A DNA stretch of 64,000 nt from contig JAWUXZ010000034.1 of the NCBI GenBank assembly GCA_034111085.1, positions 1 through 64,000 of the forward strand, given 5' to 3'. The first letter of the stretch is position 1; each line of letters begins with the position of its first letter. The notes beneath the pieces were generated by a model. The model worked only from the letters and a program-made list of their open reading frames with translations, was not told where the DNA came from and made no database searches. Origin of the DNA: Dinoroseobacter sp034111085. Its GTDB lineage: Bacteria; Pseudomonadota; Alphaproteobacteria; Rhodobacterales; Rhodobacteraceae. The position numbers were made by a program, and so were the translations under genes. Positions 42,934 to 52,118 of the stretch are shown here, in pieces.

Positions 42934-43089
42934 TTAGCGCGTGGCAGCGGTGGCAGTTTGGATCACGCCATAGCCACGCGTATCTATGTGGGTGCCATGA
43001 AGCCGCTCGGCGCTGTTGGCGACGAGGACAAGGCTACCGGTACCCATCAAGCCAATGAGGGTGGCGACTGTTAGAACTGCATTGCGCAT
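42934..43089 (-). CDS. Small exported or membrane peptide, 51 residues, unknown function
   Basis: This frame is too short for usual cut-offs. It starts at ATG 43089 (an in-frame ATG eight codons earlier, at 43113, is possible) and ends with TAA at 42934. Residues 1-26 form a signal-peptide- or single-helix-like segment (MRNAVLTVATLIG then GSLVLVANSA); the rest is short and polar and ends TATAATR. A purine-rich GAAGAGA precedes the start at a somewhat long spacing. It lies 60 bases upstream of accD on the same strand. Apart from it the 327-base gap 42874-43200 shows nothing else. Confidence 0.55.
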   Translation of the reverse strand: MRNAVLTVATLIGLMGTGSLVLVANSAERLHGTHIDTRGYGVIQTATAATR

Positions 43090-43200
43090 ATTTTGTGTCT
43101 CTTCGGACTTCATTTTTACTGCTCACTTAATCCACTAACGAAGCCGACGGGTTAGCGTCTCCATTTGTCGAAAAATCGGGGAAAAATTGTTCAATTGGTG

Positions 43201-44085
43201 TCATCGGTGCAACGCCGCCCGAATCGCGGCCCAGATAAGCACTGTGACGGTCATGTCTTGCAGGATCATCGGCAACAGCACTTCGGTGTCCTCGAACCGG
43301 AACGGCGTCAGGTAGAGCGACAGCCCCGAGATCGAGCCGGGCACCGCAACCGCTAGCAGTGCGAGGCAGTTATTGGCGAAGTGAAACCCCCATGCCGCCG
43401 CGATGGAGCCCGTCTTGGCGGTCAGGTCTGCGGCCAGAAGCCCGAAAATGGTCGCGGCAGCCAGCATCAAGGGCGCAGTGCTGCCCATACCTGCGGGGTC
43501 GAAATGCGCGAGGCCGAATAAAAGCGACGGGATCAGCATCCAGATCAACGGGCTGGCAAAGCGCGCGGCGAGTTGTTGTTGCAGGTAGCCGCGAAACACA
43601 AGCTCCTCCGCCCCGGTCTGGATCAGGATTGCCAACAGCGCGAGGGGCAGCAGCATCGCCCAAGTTGCGAAGGCGAGGTTTGCCTGAACCGGATTGCGCC
43701 AAAGGAACCATGCCAGCGATAGGATCAGGATGGCGAAGGCAATGCCTGCCGCTCGGGCGAAATCGCGGCGCACATGACCGTTTTGACCGACCAAGCTGGA
43801 CAGGCCGCGACGGTGTAGAAGCAACCCAGCAGCGAGTGCTGCGAGGACCATGCCAAGGAAGGTCGATAGCACCATAAGTGTTGCGACTGGCGTATCAGCT
43901 TCCTGCAAACGCGCGATCCACAGAGGCAACGCGTCTCGCCCAACGATTAAGACGAGAATGCCGATCATTGCGCCAAGCGTCAGGGCGAATACTACGAGTG
44001 CGACAACGCATCCCAAAAGCAAGCGCCACAGAGCGGCACGCTGAACGGCGGGGGCGAAAAAGGCGGCGTGAGCAGGGTAGCGCAT
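43201..44085 (-). CDS. CPBP (Abi/CAAX-like) intramembrane metalloprotease family protein
   Basis: About 294 residues with around eight membrane helices. The conserved glutamate pair and arginine are E160-E161-x3-R165 in GAEELVFRGYLQQ, the second motif FGLAHF carries H194, and a third His-bearing motif HFANN follows near 250. These match the glutamic CPBP/Rce1-like family. Start ATG 44085 was preferred to an ATG 26 codons upstream because that extension is polar and lacks family character. Bacterial members process or immunise against peptides; the substrate here is unknown. Confidence 0.8.
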   Translation of the reverse strand: MRYPAHAAFFAPAVQRAALWRLLLGCVVALVVFALTLGAMIGILVLIVGRDALPLWIARLQEADTPVATLMVLSTFLGMVLAALAAGLLLHRRGLSSLVGQNGHVRRDFARAAGIAFAILILSLAWFLWRNPVQANLAFATWAMLLPLALLAILIQTGAEELVFRGYLQQQLAARFASPLIWMLIPSLLFGLAHFDPAGMGSTAPLMLAAATIFGLLAADLTAKTGSIAAAWGFHFANNCLALLAVAVPGSISGLSLYLTPFRFEDTEVLLPMILQDMTVTVLIWAAIRAALHR

Positions 44086-44196
44086 GTGCAAGGCCTTGGG
44101 GTTGAAAGGGTCTTGGCGCTTGTGTGCCGCCGAGCGCTGACTTATCCAAGCGAATGACGCCATTCAAGACCCGCGCGACCGGGGGGAGGACCAGCC

Positions 44197-45927
44197 ATGA
44201 GCAGCCAATTCGACAAGAGCAAACTACCAAGCCGCCATGTGACGGAAGGCCCGTCGCGCGCACCGCATCGGTCGTATTTCTATGCAATGGGGCTGGGCGA
44301 AGAGGAAATTCACCAGCCTTGGGTTGGTGTTGCGACCTGCTGGAACGAAGCGGCACCGTGCAACATCTCGCTGAACCGTCAGGCTCAAGCGGTCAAGCTG
44401 GGCGTCAAGCAGGGCAAGGGCACTCCGCGCGAGTTCACCACAATCACCGTCACCGACGGCATTGCGATGGGCCATGAGGGCATGCGCTCGTCGCTCGCAT
44501 CGCGTGACGCGATTGCCGATACGGTTGAGCTGACTATGCGCGGCCATTGCTACGACGCGATTGTCGGCCTTGCAGGTTGTGACAAGTCCCTACCTGGTAT
44601 GATGATGGCGATGGGGCGTTTGAACACGCCGTCTGTCTTTATCTATGGCGGGTCGATCCTTCCGGGCCGCTTGGACGGTAAGGACGTGACGGTCCAAGAC
44701 GTGTTCGAGGCTGTTGGTCAGCACCAAGCGGGCAATATGTCAGACGAGGCGTTGGCGATTCTTGAGCGGGTTGCGTGTCCCTCGGCGGGCGCTTGTGGCG
44801 GTCAATTCACCGCCAACACCATGGCGTGCGTGTCTGAAGCGATTGGTTTGGCGCTGCCGAACTCCGCTGGCGCACCTGCGCCCTACGAGAGCCGCGATCA
44901 ATACGGCGTCGCCTCCGGTCAGGCCGTGATGAAACTGATCGAGAAGAATATTCGCGCGCGCGATATCGTTACGCGCAAATCGCTTGAGAACGCCGCGCGC
45001 ATTGTGGCTTGCACGGGCGGCTCGACCAACGCTGGTTTGCACTTGCCGGCGATTGCCCATGAGGCCGGAATCGACTTCGATCTGAATGATGTATGCGAGA
45101 TTTTCCGCGACACGCCCTACTTCGTCGATCTTAAGCCCGGCGGTCAGTATGTGGCCAAGGACATGTACGAGGCGGGCGGCGTGCCTGTTGTCATGAACGA
45201 GCTGCGCCGCGCGGGTTTGATCCACGAGGATTGCATGACCGTAACCGGACGCAGCATCGGCGAAGAGTTGGACATGGTAACGCTTAAGGCTGATGGCCGC
45301 GTTGTCTATCCTGTTGAAACGCCGATCTCGGTCACAGGCGGTGTTGTCGGGTTGAAAGGCAACCTCGCGCCCGAAGGGGCCATCGTGAAGATTGCGGGCA
45401 TGACTGAGGACCAGCTGAGCTTCACCGGTCCAGCGCGTGTGTTCGAATCTGAAGAGGACGCGTTCGAGGCGGTTAAGCAGCGCGGATACGAGGAAGGCGA
45501 AGTGCTCGTCATCCGCAATGAAGGCCCAGCAGGCGGTCCGGGCATGCGCGAAATGCTGTCGACCACGGCGGCGCTGAGCGGTCAGGGCATGGGTAAAAAA
45601 GTGGCACTTATCACCGACGGGCGTTTCTCTGGTGCAACACGTGGCTTCTGTGTGGGTCATGTTGGCCCTGAGGCGGCCCATTGTGGACCAATCGCTTTGA
45701 TCCAGAACGGTGACGTGATAACATTGGATGCAATGGCAGGTGAAATCTCGGTCGCGGTAAGCGATGAAGAGATGGCGAAACGAAAAGCCAACTGGGCAGG
45801 ACCGAGGAAGACGATTTATGCATCCGGGGCACTCTGGAAATACGCACAGCTTGTGGGCGGCGCCAAGAATGGCGCTGTCACCCATCCGGGTGCCAAAGCT
45901 GAAGCCCATATCTACATGGACCTCTAG
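44197..45927 (+). CDS. ilvD: Dihydroxy-acid dehydratase
   Basis: 576 residues. Makes 2-keto acids in valine, isoleucine and leucine synthesis. The iron-sulfur cluster cysteines are seen in VATCWNEAAPCN, GLAGCDKSLPGM and CPSAGACGGQFTANTM; GRFSGATRGFCVGHVGPEA near the end is another hallmark. GGAGG precedes the ATG. It supplies the precursor that the leu genes elsewhere in the window extend, but there is no physical linkage to them. Confidence 0.97.
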   Translation: MSSQFDKSKLPSRHVTEGPSRAPHRSYFYAMGLGEEEIHQPWVGVATCWNEAAPCNISLNRQAQAVKLGVKQGKGTPREFTTITVTDGIAMGHEGMRSSLASRDAIADTVELTMRGHCYDAIVGLAGCDKSLPGMMMAMGRLNTPSVFIYGGSILPGRLDGKDVTVQDVFEAVGQHQAGNMSDEALAILERVACPSAGACGGQFTANTMACVSEAIGLALPNSAGAPAPYESRDQYGVASGQAVMKLIEKNIRARDIVTRKSLENAARIVACTGGSTNAGLHLPAIAHEAGIDFDLNDVCEIFRDTPYFVDLKPGGQYVAKDMYEAGGVPVVMNELRRAGLIHEDCMTVTGRSIGEELDMVTLKADGRVVYPVETPISVTGGVVGLKGNLAPEGAIVKIAGMTEDQLSFTGPARVFESEEDAFEAVKQRGYEEGEVLVIRNEGPAGGPGMREMLSTTAALSGQGMGKKVALITDGRFSGATRGFCVGHVGPEAAHCGPIALIQNGDVITLDAMAGEISVAVSDEEMAKRKANWAGPRKTIYASGALWKYAQLVGGAKNGAVTHPGAKAEAHIYMDL

Positions 45928-45931
45928 ACCA

Positions 45932-46738
45932 TTGCGGGGTCTTGCGCTGATTGCTTGTTTTGGGCTCGCCGCCTGTGGTGGCGGGTTCGGTGGCGGCGGT
46001 AGCACGACGGCTTCGCCCTCCAACCCCGTGTCGGGACTGACGAGCCTGTTTGGCACGCGCCCGGCGTCCGAGGTGACGGTCACGCAGAACCGAGTGAAGA
46101 TCGCAGGACCTGAGGGTTTCTGCGTTGATCCGACGGGCACCAATGATGCCACTACCAGCGCGTTTGTGCTTTTGGGCAATTGTGCTGCGATCCCTGGATC
46201 TCGGCGCGATGCGGAACCTGCCAATCCAGCAATTTTGACCGCATCTGTCGGCGACAATCCCGGCGCTGCGGTCGCCACGCGTTTGGCGGAGATGGACAGT
46301 TATTTGCGGTCTGACCTCGGGCTGACCGCGCTAAGCCGCACTGGCAATGCAGGCTCGGTCGAGATTTTGGATAGCTTCGCCCAAGACGATGTTTTGTTCA
46401 TACGCGCCCGCGATACCAGCACCGCGAGCGATCCGGCGATGTCGGCAGATTACTGGCGCGCCTTCTTTGATGCACGCGGATCGCTTGTGACTTTGTCCGT
46501 GGTAGGCGCGAAATCCAACCCAATTCCGCCGCAGACGGGTCTTCAGACTTTGCAGGCGTTCACCGCCCTCGTTCGGACCCGCAATGGGGCGGCTACACCG
46601 CCGCCGGTTGCTGCTGTTGCTGCCCCTGTTGACGAGCCAACGCCTGTTGCTGCCCCGACCGCCGCCGCGGTGCCAACTCCCGGGCCGATCTGGGGTGGCC
46701 TTAGAGGCGTCGGCTTTCTGCGCCGCCTGTTGGGTTAA
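45932..46738 (+). CDS. Putative lipoprotein of unknown function
   Basis: About 268 residues if TTG 45932 is the start; no ATG is available close to the signal sequence. The short signal RGLALIACFGLAAC ends in a lipobox LAAC followed by a Gly-rich stretch (GGGFGGGGS), so the mature protein should be lipid-anchored. The tail is rich in Pro and Ala (around 215-250) before a GLRGVGFLRRLLG end. The start lies five bases after the ilvD stop. I recognise no domain. Confidence 0.6.
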   Translation: MRGLALIACFGLAACGGGFGGGGSTTASPSNPVSGLTSLFGTRPASEVTVTQNRVKIAGPEGFCVDPTGTNDATTSAFVLLGNCAAIPGSRRDAEPANPAILTASVGDNPGAAVATRLAEMDSYLRSDLGLTALSRTGNAGSVEILDSFAQDDVLFIRARDTSTASDPAMSADYWRAFFDARGSLVTLSVVGAKSNPIPPQTGLQTLQAFTALVRTRNGAATPPPVAAVAAPVDEPTPVAAPTAAAVPTPGPIWGGLRGVGFLRRLLG

Positions 46739-46776
46739 GCCGTGATCTCGCCCGCGTTGCTTTTGTATATTTCGAC

Positions 46777-47553
46777 ATGAAGCGTGGCCTCTTTTCCAGA
46801 TCCGCCGCGCGTCCTGACACCGGTGCAAGCTGCGTGCTTTGGGACGCTGCGCTTGGTGGGATCGATAAGTTCAGCCTGCCTGATCTTGCGACAATGGCCG
46901 AAGATGCGGCCGTCCTTGGGCCGACGCTTGAGCGGTTCAGCCAACTTGCCGAGGCCAAAACGGGGGCTACCCGTCCGGTAAACGTGCCGCGCGCGCTTGA
47001 GGCGCAAGTCGATTGGACCGGACGCCCCGCCGTTTGGGTCAGTCGTGCCACGCCCGCCGGATTTTCCCAGCCTGAGAATGGCACCGAGCTTGGCGCGGGC
47101 GTGAAGCTGTTTCACGACTGTGCGCGCGCTGAGATAGCGCTGAGCCAACGGAGCAATCGCGCAGCTCCGATGACAGCACCTTATGGACTGGCCCTCGATG
47201 TGATGGGGTTTGAGGGGAGTTTTCTGTCGTTGGTGCTCGACCTGCCCAATGCGGCCGTGGCGGGGATGACGAAAGCACATGTTCTGACAATAGATATTGC
47301 CCATACCGCCGACCGCGAGGTGGGTATTTTCGTGCGCTTGAACCTGCGCTGCGGCCCGAACACCGCGACGATATTGCGCGAGGTGCCGCGCGATGGATCA
47401 GGCAGCTCGGTCGAGTTTGATCTGGCGTATTCGGACTTGGACGCAGAGCGGTTTGAGGCGGCTTGGATCGATGTGATGTTTGAAGACCCGGCATGGCTTG
47501 GCATCTATATCCGCGATCTGACGCTGATCCGCAGCCGGAGGGCAGAGTTATGA
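46777..47553 (+). CDS. DUF6478-like protein
   Basis: 258 residues, no signal peptide or membrane helix. The C-terminal half (FEGSFLSLVLDLP, FVRLNLRCGPNT, VEFDLAYSDLD and RDLTLIRSRRAEL) recalls DUF6478, a family that I know mainly from Rhodobacterales; no function is known. The call rests on memory of the family consensus. It is translationally coupled to the following gene (ATGA overlap) and follows the lipoprotein gene by 38 bases. Confidence 0.6.
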   Translation: MKRGLFSRSAARPDTGASCVLWDAALGGIDKFSLPDLATMAEDAAVLGPTLERFSQLAEAKTGATRPVNVPRALEAQVDWTGRPAVWVSRATPAGFSQPENGTELGAGVKLFHDCARAEIALSQRSNRAAPMTAPYGLALDVMGFEGSFLSLVLDLPNAAVAGMTKAHVLTIDIAHTADREVGIFVRLNLRCGPNTATILREVPRDGSGSSVEFDLAYSDLDAERFEAAWIDVMFEDPAWLGIYIRDLTLIRSRRAEL

Positions 47554-47936
47554 GTAACGCAATCAAGGGCGAATTGCGCCTGATCTATGATGGATTGGTG
47601 GATGGCGTTTGGTCTGGCATCTTGTTTGGCGCGGCCAAAAGCAAGAAGGCTCCAGCTCTGGAGGCTCTGCTTGAGGGCGCTGTGCTCGACGGGTTGAAGA
47701 TAACACCGCGTGCCAATATGGCGAGCGCTTGGGACGTACGGCTGACGCTTGGCGCGGGCTTTTTGCAGGATGGCAGCAGTTGCATTTTATTTCGGTTGGC
47801 CGGTGCCGAACTTGGGTCTTTTACCATCCAAGCGGGCCCGGTTGCTAAGGGCGACCAAGCCGGCGAACTGGCCCTTCTGCGCGCTGAGCTGGACGTGTTG
47901 AAACGCGCCTTTCGCGCCCATATGCGCGACGCCTGA
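47550..47936 (+). CDS. Small conserved protein of unknown function
   Basis: 128 residues, soluble. It starts at ATG 47550, overlapping the preceding stop. A FTIQAGPVAKGD segment precedes a C-terminal helix (residues 105-126, LALLRAELDVLKRAFRAHM) with heptad-like spacing that could form a coiled coil. The middle is rich in beta-type residues. I recognise no family. Co-translation suggests it works with the DUF6478-like protein. Confidence 0.55.
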   Translation: MSNAIKGELRLIYDGLVDGVWSGILFGAAKSKKAPALEALLEGAVLDGLKITPRANMASAWDVRLTLGAGFLQDGSSCILFRLAGAELGSFTIQAGPVAKGDQAGELALLRAELDVLKRAFRAHMRDA

Positions 47937-48021
47937 ATTCGCGCCTACGTGACGCCGCGTTGCGGATGACATCGCGCGCGCCCCCGGCCATCTTCGCCCC
48001 AGCTTGAGGAGGCCTTGACCC

Positions 48022-50049
48022 ATGACCGATTACCCGCATTTGCTCGCCCCGCTTGATCTGGGCCATGTGACGCTGCCGAACCGCGTGATCATGGGCTCTA
48101 TGCACACAGGGCTTGAGGAAAAGGGCGATTGGGAGCGCGTCGCGCGGTTCTATTCGGACCGAGCGGCTGGTGGCGCGGCGTTGATCGTCACCGGAGGGAT
48201 GGCCCCGAATGCTGAGGGAGGTGTATTCCCGGATGCGGCTGGGCTGTTTAACGATCAAGACATTGCCAACCATAAGCGTGTGACGAGCGCTGTGCATGAT
48301 GCTGGCGGCCTGATCGCCATGCAAATTCTTCATGCAGGACGCTATGCATATGGGCCGAAATGTGTGGCACCGTCCGCGATCAAATCTCCAATTTCGCCCT
48401 TTGCGCCGACCGAGTTGGACGAGGAGGGGATCGAGAAGCAGATCGCTGATATCGCCACCGCTGCGGCGCGCGCGCGTGCGGCGGGCTATGACGGCGTCGA
48501 GGTGATGGGAAGCGAGGGATATTTCCTCAATCAGTTTCTTGTCACTCACACGAACAAACGAACTGATCGCTGGGGCGGGTCTTATGAGAACCGCATGCGC
48601 TTACCGCTGGAGGTCGTAAAGCGTGTGCGCGCCGCTGTTGGCGAAGATTTCATTGTGATCTACCGCCTGAGCATGATCGATCTGGTGCCGAATGGCTCGT
48701 CTTGGGACGAGGTCGTGACCTTGGCCAAAGCTGTGGAAGCGGCGGGTGCATCGATTATCAATACCGGCATCGGCTGGCACGAAGCGCGCATTCCGACGAT
48801 TGCCACCAGTGTGCCGCGCAAGGGCTGGGCTTGGGTGACGCATAAGCTGATGGGCGAGGTTGCTATCCCGGTCATAACCTCCAACCGCATCAACACGCCC
48901 GAAGTTGGCGAAGAGATCATCGCGGGTGGCGTCGCAGATTTGGTGTCGATGGCACGCCCGTTCCTTGCAGATGCGGATTTCGTCGCGAAGGCTGCCTCAG
49001 GTCGCGCGCGTGAAATTGCGCCGTGCATTGCGTGCAATCAAGCCTGCCTCGATCATACGTTCGGGGGCAAGCTGACCTCGTGTCTGGTGAACCCGCGCGC
49101 CTGTCATGAGGCTGAAGTTGAGATCGCGCCTGCTGGTGCGGTGAAGACGGTGGCTATCGTCGGTGCTGGGCCCGCGGGGTTGTCTACGGCGATCACGGCT
49201 GCCGAGCGCGGGCATCAGGTGACACTGTTTGACAAGGCTGACCGCATTGGCGGGCAGTTGAATATGGCGCGGGTTATTCCCGGCAAGGAAGAGTTTCACG
49301 GCCTCGTGGATTGGTACGCCCATATGGTCGACGTATCCGGTGTGACTTTGCGGTTGGGCAAGGCTGTTCAGGCCGAAGATCTAGCAGGTTTTGACGAGAT
49401 CATCGTAGCGACCGGCGTGCTGCCGCGCGATCCAGCAATTCCCGGTCAGGACGGTCCAAATGTTGTCTCTTATATAGATGTGTTGCGCGGCGGGGCCGAA
49501 GTCGGTGCGCGCGTGGTGATTATTGGCGCTGGTGGGATCGGGTTCGATGTGGCCGAATTCCTTGCCCATCAAGGGACGAGCCCGACCGAAGATGTTGCGC
49601 TCTGGAAGGCCGAATGGGGCGTGAGTGATCCTGAGGTTGATCGCGGGGGCCTTGCGCCTGAGGGGCCACAGCCTGTGCCATCTGCGCGTCAGATCACTTT
49701 ATTGCAGCGCAAAGCTGAGAAACTCGGCAAGCGACTTGGCAAGACGACCGGTTGGATTCACCGGGCCAGCTTGCAGATGAAAGCGGTCAAGATGATCGGT
49801 GGCGTGAATTACGAGCGGATCGACGCAAGCGGCTTGCATGTCAGCTACGGTGATGCGCGTGAGAACCCTGCTGTAATTGAGGCCGATACGATTGTGATGT
49901 GCGCGGGGCAGGTGCCACAACGGCAACTTGCGGATGATCTGGCAGCGCTTGGTATTACCGCACATGTGATAGGCGGCGCAGATGTTGCCTCGGAATTGGA
50001 CGCCAAGCGCGCGATTGATCAAGGCACGCGTCTGGCCGCAGCATTGTAG
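48022..50049 (+). CDS. fadH: NADPH-dependent 2,4-dienoyl-CoA reductase-like flavoprotein (FadH/Old Yellow Enzyme type)
   Basis: 675 residues. The N-terminal TIM barrel (about 1-330) is an Old Yellow Enzyme-type FMN domain (HAGRYAYGPKCVAPS). The 4Fe-4S cysteines follow in CIACNQACLD and SCLVNPRAC at about 337-365. The C-terminal half has two dinucleotide loops, VGAGPAGLSTAI near 382 and IGAGGIGFDVAEF near 497. This layout matches FadH, which reduces dienoyl-CoA in unsaturated fatty acid oxidation; related amine or phenol-degrading enzymes share it. GAGGAGG precedes the ATG. Confidence 0.87.
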   Translation: MTDYPHLLAPLDLGHVTLPNRVIMGSMHTGLEEKGDWERVARFYSDRAAGGAALIVTGGMAPNAEGGVFPDAAGLFNDQDIANHKRVTSAVHDAGGLIAMQILHAGRYAYGPKCVAPSAIKSPISPFAPTELDEEGIEKQIADIATAAARARAAGYDGVEVMGSEGYFLNQFLVTHTNKRTDRWGGSYENRMRLPLEVVKRVRAAVGEDFIVIYRLSMIDLVPNGSSWDEVVTLAKAVEAAGASIINTGIGWHEARIPTIATSVPRKGWAWVTHKLMGEVAIPVITSNRINTPEVGEEIIAGGVADLVSMARPFLADADFVAKAASGRAREIAPCIACNQACLDHTFGGKLTSCLVNPRACHEAEVEIAPAGAVKTVAIVGAGPAGLSTAITAAERGHQVTLFDKADRIGGQLNMARVIPGKEEFHGLVDWYAHMVDVSGVTLRLGKAVQAEDLAGFDEIIVATGVLPRDPAIPGQDGPNVVSYIDVLRGGAEVGARVVIIGAGGIGFDVAEFLAHQGTSPTEDVALWKAEWGVSDPEVDRGGLAPEGPQPVPSARQITLLQRKAEKLGKRLGKTTGWIHRASLQMKAVKMIGGVNYERIDASGLHVSYGDARENPAVIEADTIVMCAGQVPQRQLADDLAALGITAHVIGGADVASELDAKRAIDQGTRLAAAL

Positions 50050-50185
50050 CGCACCGTTAAATAGTCGTTTCACTTTTCGGCACGATTGACCAAATACCGC
50101 GCCATTGTCGGGTTCAGGGCCAAGTTCTGCCTGAATTGAGCGCGATACCTGTTTCCAACGCAGAAACACGTATCGAGGTATTGTT

Positions 50186-51091
50186 ATGGACAGACTGACG
50201 GAAATGGAGGCCTTCGCCACCGTCGTAGACCAAGGTGGGTTTACAGACGCGGCCAAGAAAATGGGCATCTCCAAATCGGCGGTATCCAAGCATGTCTCAT
50301 CGTTAGAGGCTCGCCTTGGTGCGCGCCTTCTCAACCGTACTACGCGCAGGGTAAGCCCGACCGAGATTGGTCTGGCCTATTACGACCGTGCACGCCGCGT
50401 TCTGAATGATGCTGGCGAAGCCGACGCGCTGGTTAGTTCCATGCAAAGTGCGCCATCGGGCCTGCTACGAATTAGCGTGGCGACAGATTTTGGTGTGAAC
50501 CACCTGTCCCCGGTTCTGGGCGAATTCCTACACGAATATCAGGACATCACCGTGAATATGGTGCTGAACAACCGCTATGTGGAGCTGATCTCAGAAGGCT
50601 TCGACATGGCAGTGCGGATTGGCGAGCTGGAAGACAGCACGCTTCGGGCGCGGCGACTGACCGAAACCTCCAAGCGGATGGTCGCTGCCCCCTCCTATTT
50701 CGAGAAATACGGCCGCCCGGAAAAGATCGACGATCTGAACGAGCATAAGCTGCTGCATTACTCGAACGCTGCGGCCGCGAATGTCTGGAAGCTGACCGCG
50801 CCATCTGGCGAGAAGCGTCAGGTTCGCACGTCTGGCTGGCTGACGGTGAATGACGGGCAATCGCTTTTGAATGCTGCTGTGTCCGGCTTGGGCATCGCGT
50901 ATCTGCCGAGCTTCTTGTTTGACGACGCAATGAAAGCCGGTCTGGTGGAAGAGGCTATGCCTGATCTGCCTGTTGAGAAGCAGGGCATCTATGCAGTCTA
51001 TCCTCCGGGTCGCTTCACGCAGCCCAAGGTTCGCGCCTTCATTGATTTCCTTGTCCGCGAATTCGCTGACAAAGGTCCAGACAAGTGGTGA
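50186..51091 (+). CDS. LysR-family transcriptional regulator
   Basis: 301 residues. The N-terminal helix-turn-helix covers about 3-62 (MEAFATVVDQGGFTDAAKKM and MGISKSAVSKHVSSLE region) and the effector domain the remainder. It is in the CrgA/DsdC-like branch with the RLLNRTTRRVSPTE segment. It follows fadH by 136 bases and is followed by a strong terminator, so it may be an independent unit. The inducer is unknown. Confidence 0.88.
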   Translation: MDRLTEMEAFATVVDQGGFTDAAKKMGISKSAVSKHVSSLEARLGARLLNRTTRRVSPTEIGLAYYDRARRVLNDAGEADALVSSMQSAPSGLLRISVATDFGVNHLSPVLGEFLHEYQDITVNMVLNNRYVELISEGFDMAVRIGELEDSTLRARRLTETSKRMVAAPSYFEKYGRPEKIDDLNEHKLLHYSNAAAANVWKLTAPSGEKRQVRTSGWLTVNDGQSLLNAAVSGLGIAYLPSFLFDDAMKAGLVEEAMPDLPVEKQGIYAVYPPGRFTQPKVRAFIDFLVREFADKGPDKW

Positions 51092-51141
51092 TCCCACACC
51101 AAAGTTAAAGTCGTTTTGAGTACGAGTGCCTCTACTAACTA

Positions 51142-51181
51142 CGGGCCGGTGTCGAAGGAAACTTCGCCCGGCCCGATTTTT
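51142..51181 (+). terminator. Rho-independent terminator after the LysR gene
   Basis: CGGGCCGG (51142-51149) pairs with CCGGCCCG (51168-51175), an inner stem CGAAG/CTTCG closes on a GAAA loop, and ATTTTT follows. It lies 50 bases after the LysR stop and just before the convergent OmpA-like gene. Confidence 0.9.
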
Positions 51182-51185
51182 CGTT

Positions 51186-52118
51186 CTAGGAGGCTGAGAT
51201 CAGCACGACCTCGACGCGGCGATTTGTATTGCGCCCATCCTCGGTGATGTTGGTCGCACGCGGGGACAGAAACCCGACTCCTTCGGCTGTGACTTGTGCG
51301 GCCTGAACTCTGTAGCGTTCGATAAGGCGGCTTTGCACGGCTTCGGCCCGGCGCTTCGACAGTGCGATGTTGCGCTCCAGCGATCCTGTTGCATCGGTAT
51401 GGCCGACAAGGACCACGCGCGCCTCAGGCTGCGCGGTCAAGAACGCGGCGAGTTGTTCGAGCGACGCGAAGCTACCATCGGTTAGCGTATCAGCCCCGGT
51501 GGCGAACTCCAGATCATCAAGAATCGTAGCCCCAACTGCTGCAAGCTTTTCGCCAAGCGCCATTTCGGAGGCCAGCAAACCGGCTTGCGATGACGACTGC
51601 ACGGACGCGCTGGGCGATTGCAATTGTGTGCCCTGCGCGCGCACGTCGATCAATTGCACGTAGCCAGTGGTGCCGCCCTTACTGACGAGCAGCGATAAAT
51701 GAGCGTCGCTCGTCTGTCCGCTAAAGCTGGCAAAGTGGTAGGCCCCGAGGTCCACGAACATGGCTGGGGCCTCAAGCACTTCGACCGCATAGCGGAAATC
51801 GAACCCACCACAGGTGCGGGCGCTGCATTGAAAAATCAGCGCGGCCCCGTCTGCAATTAGCTGATCACGAATACCTTGGAACAGGCGTAAAGCCGTCGCA
51901 TCCGTTTGCGGAATTTGCCAAGCGCGCCGCGTGACTTGGCCGTCGAGCGCGGTCAGAGGCAACGCCCCGTTTTCCAATGGACCTGTTGGTAGCGCGTACC
52001 GCCCGGCTGACACTGTGGTGTCAAAGACGAGGTTTGCGGTGCGCGGCAACTCGAACGCGGATGCGATGCTGGCCAGCGCAATAAAGCCAAAAACCCCGAG
52101 AAGGCCTGTGGCGCGCAT
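51186..52118 (-). CDS. OmpA-domain (peptidoglycan-binding) outer membrane protein
   Basis: 310 residues. A signal peptide of about 21 residues (GFIALASIASA) precedes a domain of unknown type, then the OmpA-like C-terminal domain from about 200 with VLVGHTDATGSLERNIALSKRRAEAV at its core and NRRVEVVLI at the end. This domain binds diaminopimelate in peptidoglycan. ATG 52118 overlaps the upstream stop (TGATG); a GTG one codon earlier is also in frame. It ends near a terminator shared on the plus strand. Confidence 0.87.
   Translation of the reverse strand: MRATGLLGVFGFIALASIASAFELPRTANLVFDTTVSAGRYALPTGPLENGALPLTALDGQVTRRAWQIPQTDATALRLFQGIRDQLIADGAALIFQCSARTCGGFDFRYAVEVLEAPAMFVDLGAYHFASFSGQTSDAHLSLLVSKGGTTGYVQLIDVRAQGTQLQSPSASVQSSSQAGLLASEMALGEKLAAVGATILDDLEFATGADTLTDGSFASLEQLAAFLTAQPEARVVLVGHTDATGSLERNIALSKRRAEAVQSRLIERYRVQAAQVTAEGVGFLSPRATNITEDGRNTNRRVEVVLISAS

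Noticed and set aside
44740..46278. Minus-strand frame of about 512 codons opposite ilvD
   Set aside because: ilvD is intact with its cluster cysteines. The antisense frame has shadow composition (many Arg, His) and crosses into the next gene.
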